A stretch of DNA of 64,000 bases from Ulota crispa (Eukaryota; Streptophyta; Bryopsida; Orthotrichales; Orthotrichaceae), in contig OY987242.1 in assembly GCA_963920765.1 (NCBI GenBank), forward strand, positions 1,738,501 through 1,802,500, given 5' to 3'. Positions 57,530 through 64,000 of the stretch are shown here, one piece after another (positions within the stretch are counted from its first letter, which is position 1; every line of letters begins with the position of its first letter). The position numbers and the translations under genes were made by a program. Under the pieces are notes generated by a model. The model worked only from the letters and a program-made list of their open reading frames with translations, ran no database searches and had not been told where the DNA came from.

Positions 57530-58310
57530 ACCATAATTTCTTTATAGAAAAATATAAAACATGCCCCTCAATTCTTTCAAAAAATCAAATAATATCAAAA
57601 GTACCCCTCATTTTATGTAGAAATATTAATTATGCCCCTAATATTTTGAAAAAAAATTAAAAATGCTCTTCACATATTTTGAAATATCAAATATATCTTT
57701 GTGTTATTAAAAACATAAAAATTATCTTCAAATTTTTGTAAGAATGTCAATTCAACTATACCCTTTGATTTTGAAAACATCATAAATACTCCTAGTTTTT
57801 TGTGTCTTTTTATTCTAATTGTTTTTAAAAATACTAGAATAACAACAAAAATCACTATGTAGTCAATGAAATAGCTTTGGACATGATAAACTTACATGCA
57901 AAATACCTATATTGAGCTTGAACATCTTGACTCTTAGATTTGGCTTGCATTCAAATAACATTTTGCTTTGTAATTTTCATTCTCATCTTAGAAATTATAA
58001 AAATTTGTAGTACGAGATAGAAGCAAATTAGAAGAATTTTTAACAATCCCATAGATACCAAGAATAGAGTTTGATTAATATTCTTAAACAAAATCAAAGG
58101 TAATTTTTATATGTCAAATCAAACAAGGATATCTTTAATATTTCAAAATAAAAGAGCATTTTTTATATTTCCTTAAAACATTGGGGGTGCAATCAATACT
58201 CCAACAAAAAGCCAAAAGTATTTTTGATAATTTAAATCTTTGAAGGGCAAATTTGATATTTTGAAAGATTGAGGACTTTTTATATATTTTTCTCTCCTTC
58301 AATGACCAGA
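57530..58310. repeat. Large diverged inverted repeat with degenerate sub-repeats
   Basis: On the left, units such as ATGCCCCTCAATTCTTTCAA and ATGCCCCTAATATTTTGAAA recur about every 55 bp. On the right (58125-58300) the complement appears (TTTGATATTTTGAAAGATTG, then AGGGCAAATTTGATATTTTG). This suggests a foldback element about 780 bp long. Ends not defined. Confidence 0.5.
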
Positions 58311-58871
58311 TCAACAAAAAAATTTAAATCACATAAAATATTTTTAGATTCTTTAAAAACAATTCTAAAATCTTGAAAATATGATAAAATATTTTTCAAT
58401 CTTTTAAATATTTTGGGATTTTGATTCTATAATTGCAATTTTTTTTCCATGACTTTTTACAATTTGATGTTTTTTAAAGATAGCAAACTATGAAGGCTCT
58501 TTTAACTTAATAAGAGTTTTTTTTTATAAAAAAAATTAGAAATGAAGCTAACTTTCACTTGCAAAAATCTTTTTGAGATTTATGTATTCCAATCAAAAAT
58601 TGTAATAAAAAATCAAAAGGATGGAAAGAATGTTTTATTTAAAGTTATAAACACCCTTTCTAATGTTTATTCATCACTTTTGATTAAAAAATGAAATCCA
58701 AAAAAATTATTGTAGGTGGAAGTAGATTACATTAGCTAACTTCTTACAGTTATAAATTTTTTGGAATTAAATATTTTAACATGTCAAAATAGCCTCCAAA
58801 GTCTAGTGACTTTGTAAATTAATAAAAACAATAGATATGAAAATAAGTTTTTGAAACACCTTTACACATGT
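58311..58871. other. AT-rich intergenic DNA
   Basis: Nothing recognised. Confidence 0.4.
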
Positions 58872-59113
58872 GCATGTAGGAGTGGTGCAATGATAGAGGG
58901 GTGTGGCCTCCCTTCCACAAGGTGGGGGGTTTGATCCCTCCTACCAGCATTACATGATGCTTGACTAGAGAGGGTCTTGTGCCTAGACAAGCTTGGTCTT
59001 GTGCCTAGATCGGACCCGTCATGTGTTGTCACTGGTTTGGCTTGTTTTGTGCTTTGTTTGGCTATTTGTCTTTTCTTTCCATTTAAAAAAATTTAAGATT
59101 AAAAAAAAAAAAA
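58872..59113 (+). mobile_element. tRNA-derived SINE
   Basis: The head resembles a tRNA gene: GTGGTGCAATGATAGAGG (A-box position, about 58882-58899) and GGTTTGATCCC (B-box, 58928-58938), 30-odd bases apart as in tRNA promoters. A tRNA-unrelated body follows with a duplicated GTCTTGTGCCTAGA-like word, then a pyrimidine-rich stretch and an A-rich tail ending in 13 A (about 59101-59113). It would be transcribed by RNA polymerase III and mobilised by a LINE. The host target duplication was not resolved. Confidence 0.75.
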
Positions 59114-60627
59114 CCTATAAATAACATATAAATGATTTTGTCCCCTAAATTTTTACATTTGAAAATCACTACATTCATAATTCACTACATTCTTCAATTA
59201 CCACATTTGTCAATCTCCACATTTGAAAGTTACTAGTTTCACAATGTATAGATGGTAGTATTGTTACTACATTTTATCTTCTGCTACATTAGTGTTACAG
59301 TGTTGGTAAACTACATAGTAAAATCTCATGTTTTACTATGGAGTAAAACCAAAAAGTCTCATTGGGTTTGTTTGCATATGGCCTCATCAAGCAAGTGCAA
59401 CCAGGGTTCAAAAATTCCACACCCAAACTACAGTATTACTAGTATCATTTTTTCATAGTATAAGCATATAAAACTACAACTATAAGAATGAAGGAACAAA
59501 GAAATCCCATAATTTTGTAGTAGTGCAGTTCTTCCATGTACCATTCACAATTATCGGCTAAACATGCAGATGTTGTTGCCATTAGATTTTATTGGTTGGC
59601 GTCAATTGTTGCAAAGTTGAAGCTTTCTCCCAGCCTCAGCATTGAGTTGATATTTCTCACTAGATCTTGCAATTGATTTGGAAATCTTTTGTCAATAACA
59701 CAAAAGACATTTGGGGTGCACTCACCATTTTCTTGTGACACATGTGCGATCAAAATCTTTGACCCATATATTTATATTGTAAGAAATCAATTAAATAGTT
59801 TGAAAAAATTACGGTGTATTCTTCTATATTGAAAGTTTACATTGTGAATTTTTGAATTTAAAAAAAAATTATTACTTCAAATTTGGGAAGAAAATAAATA
59901 CATTGTATAACTGAAAAAAAATTTGGCCCCCTACATTATGTGGTAAAAAATATTTTTAAATTGTCAATAAATGAAGGCTTGGTTATTGTTTGTATATACT
60001 AAAAATTAGATACAGTTATCATTCAAACGCAATCTTGATAAATATTTGAAGTGAATATTCAGGCATTTTAGTGCAATTTTCAATTGCGCATTTGGATATC
60101 TTGTTTAATTTTTTTGAATCCAATTTTTTTGCACATAAAAGATGTAATGATTTTGTGAGATCACCCAAAATTTTGGAAGTAAATCAAATTTTATTAAAAA
60201 GTATATAGGAGGTAGAAATTTTACTTGATCTCCCGTGACCTCCAAAGAATACATTAAACGAACTCCATGTGAAATGGCTGCAAATTTACAAATAATTGAT
60301 TCAAGTTCTCAACTCATGATAATTTTTTTGAGATTCAGCTTCTGCTTTGTTGAGACTGGACTTCATTATATAGTAGTCGTGGAACTTGACGTATACACTC
60401 TAAGGGATTGCAAGAGAAGCAAGAATAGATGAGGCAAAAATGACAACAATTTGGTAAACTTATAGAATCTTGGCATAAAGAATTGCAATAGTGAGCAACC
60501 CTCCTTGAAAAGCAAATTAGATAGAATTAACAAAGTATATTTTGTTTTTGGTAGCTAGGACCCTAGCACTCCTGCATTTAGTACTACTTTGCAGCATTTT
60601 AAAGTTTTCTTCCCACCTCTTGAAACT
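59114..60627. other. AT-rich intergenic DNA
   Basis: GTAGTAAAA/TTTTACTA words cluster at 59220-59350, as at 56360-56640. No gene recognised. Confidence 0.4.
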
Positions 60628-60867
60628 TAGGGATGCTAAAGTGTGAGTGGAAAATAGTGAGCGTTAAGTAGTGAGCAGTGAGCAATTTGTTTTGGGAATT
60701 TGAAAGTTGAAAATGATAATTTAATGAACTTCATACAATTGTAAATGTATAAAAATGGTCATTACATGAATTTTTTTGATTTTGTATGAAAATCATCCAT
60801 TGAAAAGAACAAATGAAGAATCATATTGAATGAATGAAAAGTTATATAGAATAATGAAAAATGAAAT

Positions 60868-61299
60868 CATTAGTAGAAAATTGCCTTGAAACCATATTTT
60901 TATGTAATATAGTTCTTGATGAGTTCCTTGTTTTCAACCCAAAATTTTGCTAAATAATGCAAAGTTTTGCATTGTTCAACAAAAATTTGCATTATTCAGC
61001 AAAATTTACATTGTTCAACAAAATTTTGCATTATTTAGCAAAAATTTGATGAATAATGAATTTTTTTGCTGAATAATGCAAAATTGTGTTGTATAATGCA
61101 AAATCTTGCTGAACAATGCAAATTTTGCTGAATAATGCAAAATTTTGTTGAACAATGCAAAAATTTGTATTGTTTAGCAAAATTTTGCATTATACTACAA
61201 AATTTGCATTATCCAGCAAAAATTTGTGTAGGAAACACAGAACTCAACATAAACTACCCTACATTTTTTAGTGGGTTCCAACGCAATTTTCTACTAGTG
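60868..61299. mobile_element. CACTA-type MITE packed with GCATTATTCAGCAAAA repeats
   Basis: CATTAGTAGAAAATTGCC (60868) is inverted as GCAATTTTCTACTAGTG (61299), CACTA termini with one change. Between 60940 and 61230 the words TTTTGCATTATTCAGCAAAA and TGCTGAATAATGCAAAAT alternate about fourteen times. The left half reads mostly one way and the right half the other, so the element can fold on itself. The 3-bp target duplication is unclear (AAT and TAA outside). Confidence 0.78.
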
Positions 61300-61789
61300 T
61301 AACTTGTAGTTTCTTGAAGAACATTATCAAATGCTTTAAAATAAAATTCACATTTCTTCAATTGTGCATGCTCTACCATCTCAAGTTCCAAATAGGGTAG
61401 CTCAAGCTCACATAGCAACTTATAATATTGCAAATAATTGTCAAGTATTTTTAAATATGATTTACATTTGTGACATGTGCAAGGTCTACTTTTTCAATTT
61501 CCAGAAAAAGTAGCATAAACACAACAAATCATTTAACGCAATTTTGTGTTTATTAGATTTGAATTGCTTAACTCAACTAATTTTCAAATAAACTTAGTGG
61601 TAAAATGCTAATTTTGGCAATTTTCTCTATGAAAAGTTATTTTAATAGATTTTCAGCAAAAACAACTAAGTTTTTTATTTCAAATCTTAAATTTTGTTGA
61701 GATTTCTAATATCTTGCAATTTTAACAAATTTTGTGTCTCTTTTACAAGACACATTAGGAGTACATCAGTGCCTCCTAGGTTTTGAGAG

Positions 61790-62110
61790 GGTTCTAAGAC
61801 AAGAAGAGGTTTTTTGCAAAAACACAAAAAAACAAAAAACAAAATTTGATTTTTAATTTTAATTTTTTTTGTAGCAGGGCTCTTTGGATTCCAAGGAGCA
61901 CTTTGCAAAACCCACAATGGGCCCAAGATGACCTCCTCAGCTCCGAGAAAGGTTCCAAGACAAGAAGAGGTAACTTGCAAAAACAAAAAATACAATAAAC
62001 CAAATTTGGAAATAATAATAATAATAATAATAATAAATGTAGAAGGGCTCCTCGGATTCCGAGGAGCACTTTGCAAAACCCATAATAGGTCCAAGATGAC
62101 CTTCTTGGTT
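61790..62110. repeat. Tandem duplication of about 165 bp with an AAT microsatellite
   Basis: GGTTCTAAGACAAGAAGAGG (61790) recurs at 61951 as GGTTCCAAGACAAGAAGAGG; GGATTCCAAGGAGCACTTTG recurs as GGATTCCGAGGAGCACTTTG 165 bp later. The second copy holds an AATAATAATAAT run (62010-62037) where the first has A/T-rich DNA. Confidence 0.8.
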
Positions 62111-62648
62111 TGAAGGAGGGTCTTAGGCCCCCTCCCCTATTTGGTCCAAAAAGGGTTCTGTAGTATATAAGTGAACTTGTAAATATTAGTGTATCATAGC
62201 TTGAAGTTACTTTGAAATTTGAGGTTTTTTTTTAATGTCCTATTTATGCACGTCTACTCATTATGTATTCAAAACTCACATCACAATTTCATTCATTGGA
62301 TGATAATTGGATGATAATTGGATGGATGATTGGATGAATTTTTTTCTCATGGATGAATATTATTCATTTTTCATTCATTTCAAATTTCTTTTCATGTGCA
62401 TAAACTAGAATTCCTATCATTTTTGCCTTTACTACATTTATTTGAACAATGCATAAATTTATGATAGCTCTCTTCCTCCAAGTTATTTGATGATCTTTTC
62501 ATTTTTAATAGTTGTTCTATTACTATTTTATGGGCTAATTTCATTTTTTATTATTCAAAAATGAATATTTTTTAGTAAAATGTGAACACTCATTGCTCAA
62601 ATCTAATTGCTTGCTGCTCACCGCCTTGCTCACATTTTAGCTGCAGTG

Positions 62649-62956
62649 TGTAAATTAGCAGAACTAAAGAATTATACATTATTTTCAAGTCTCATAATAG
62701 TGTCACAAAGGTGCATTTTTTTCCAAATTCTAGGACAATGCTGATACATGTAAATATATTTTAGCAACCAGATTTGATTATCCTTGTTTATTGGAAAAAT
62801 CCCAGATTCATGCATCTTTGCTCTCAATGTGTTTGCTTTGTAGCATATTTGTCGGATCGATATGCTGAAGTACCAAGGTTTTGCACAAGCCTTTGCCAAT
62901 GAAACATACTCATTGTCATATATTTGTTATCATTCAACTTACCGTTCTCCTGATAG
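62649..62956. other. Intergenic spacer
   Basis: Nothing recognised. Confidence 0.4.
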
Positions 62957-64000
62957 AGATATCTCTATCATATAAATACTCAATATTTATTTATATTTGT
63001 ATTGATTTCAATAAATCAACAGTTGTGGCAAAAAAGGTGGTCGTAATGAGGACTACGGTTTGGTGACAACGCAGTGGTTATAGATTCCAGTGCGCTGCGC
63101 CGTCTAATCACATGCACAGCTCAAGGGGGGTAGGTAGCGGGTTGATTTGGCCAATTTCCTGCCTCACTAGCTACCAAGCCGTGAGCCGTCATCACCGTTG
63201 TCGGATTGAGAGGAGCGCGCTTTGGGAACACACAAGGTGTCTTGCTGCGATTTGTGCGTTACTGACTAAAATTTTCTTTGCTCTTGATCTTCAAATCTTC
63301 AGATCTTCAATCTTCTGTTGGCCTATCTTGTGGCTGACTCTAGAGGTATAAGGGACAAGGTATGGATAAAAACCTATTGGATACAAGACGGGTAGATCGG
63401 GACAGCAAACACGAGCTGCCGTTCGTATGACGGGATCCTAAAATCAAATTCACGATCTGCTGGCCAAAACTTCAAATTGTGAAAACAGAGCAAGTCTTGA
63501 CCATGTGGGTGATCAATCTCACTTTGTCACCACAACAATAAATGGGGTTAAGTTTGGTTTAACCCAAACTGCCCGTAACAAGGTTTACAAAACAGAATGG
63601 AAATGAATTCACAAACGAGCCTCCAAAACCGGTTAGGAATAATAAAGCTACATCTCACACATACATAAAAAATAAACCCAAAACATTCCTCTTGAAATCT
63701 TCATATCTTCAGATCTTCAAGTATTCATGTCTTCAGGTCTTCATGTTTTAATAAAAACAATAAAAAAATCACAAATAACAAGTCCTAGAAAAGCAGCGAC
63801 CTTCTATCTAGTGCCACAAATGGCTCAAAGATTCAAATGCTAAGTATAATAGCAGTTTAAAAAACTCTTCTAATCCTCTAACATCCCTCTAAATTTCATC
63901 TCAATCTAAGATATTGTCCAAAAGTTATGCAGGTTCAAAATAAAGGCTCTTCTTCCTCTTTACAAACTAAACACTGCTGCTATAAACTTCTATAACTTTT
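62957..64000. mobile_element. Second copy of the dispersed repeat of 2838-5030, runs off the window
   Basis: Bases 62957-63200 match 2838-3110 directly, and 63197-64000 match about 4170-4990 in inverted orientation. The two segments are contiguous here but separated by about 1 kb and differently oriented in the other copy. Words shared in the second part include GCAGCGACCTTCTATCTAGT and CTATAGCAGCAG-like DNA near the edge, so the element continues past 64000. No coding region seen. Confidence 0.65.

Larger units (their letters stand above)
60628..62648. mobile_element. Possible 2-kb hAT-like non-autonomous element
   Basis: GGGATGCTAAAGTGTGAG at 60631 is inverted at the right (CTCACATTTTAGCTGCAGTG, to about 62648). 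Just inside, GTGAGCAGTGAGCAATTTG corresponds to the inverted GATTTGAGCAATGAG-type words at 62580-62620. Both halves carry GAATGAATGAAAA-like words in inverted order. It contains a CACTA MITE and a tandem repeat. No 8-bp duplication was confirmed, so the class is uncertain. Confidence 0.4.

Noticed and set aside
60940..61230. CRISPR-like array of short repeats
   Set aside because: Repeats are palindromic, of variable spacing and in both orientations, with no unique spacers, inside CACTA-type ends in plant DNA.

Overview
The window looks like nuclear DNA of a land plant. It is AT-rich and gene-poor, its genes have short spliceosomal introns, and it carries plant-type families (REM-like B3 proteins, a plant alpha/beta-hydrolase family, CACTA and PIF/Harbinger transposons). 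I cannot fix the species. The short introns and the kind of B3 and small proteins make a bryophyte- or lycophyte-grade plant plausible, but that is a guess.

Genes. Five loci are supported. (1) A 14-coding-exon alpha/beta-hydrolase gene on the plus strand (coding 14271-18845, 514 aa) with a GC-rich 5' region. Its exon phases close exactly, and it ends in a ubiquitin-interacting-motif-like helix. (2) A 103-aa protein of unknown function on the minus strand (27651-27962), followed by a glyoxalase-like fragment. (3) and (4) Two minus-strand paralogous B3-domain genes with the same exon layout (31551-32801 and 47714-48861). The second has lost most of its second B3 domain, and a third relic of the same exon lies near 49.55 kb. 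(5) An intronless NAD(P)-binding Rossmann protein of the plant COQ11-like / At5g15910 family (51734-52606), probably mitochondrial.

Transposons fill the rest. The first 6.7 kb is a decayed CACTA element: transposase pieces, dense TAGTCA/TGACTA subterminal repeats and a CACTA terminus at about 6715-6723. A second dispersed repeat sits inside it, and that repeat recurs at 63-64 kb. From 7.0 to 10.3 kb lies a dead PIF/Harbinger element with both of its genes, a Myb-like gene and a DDE nuclease, in convergent orientation. Most readable stop codons in it fit C-to-T or G-to-A decay. Small inverted-repeat elements follow, several with perfect target duplications: 3 bp for a CACTA MITE, TAA for Harbinger MITEs, 8 bp for a hAT-like MITE and 9 bp for a Mutator-like MITE. 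There is also a tRNA-derived SINE at about 58.9 kb.

The most notable signal is a dispersed set of inverted-repeat elements whose ends read TTAA-CCCCTAA... and ...TTAGGGG-TTAA. At least seven paired copies and three unpaired ends occur between 19 and 54 kb. TTAA targets and CCC(C)TA ends are what piggyBac-like transposons show, and those are little documented in land plants. One copy (45581-46311) is an almost perfect 731-bp palindrome made from the end of a longer copy at 23.3-24.7 kb. At two places (47094 and 53991) a second family with TTAAGGTA ends starts on the same TTAA where a first-family copy ends.
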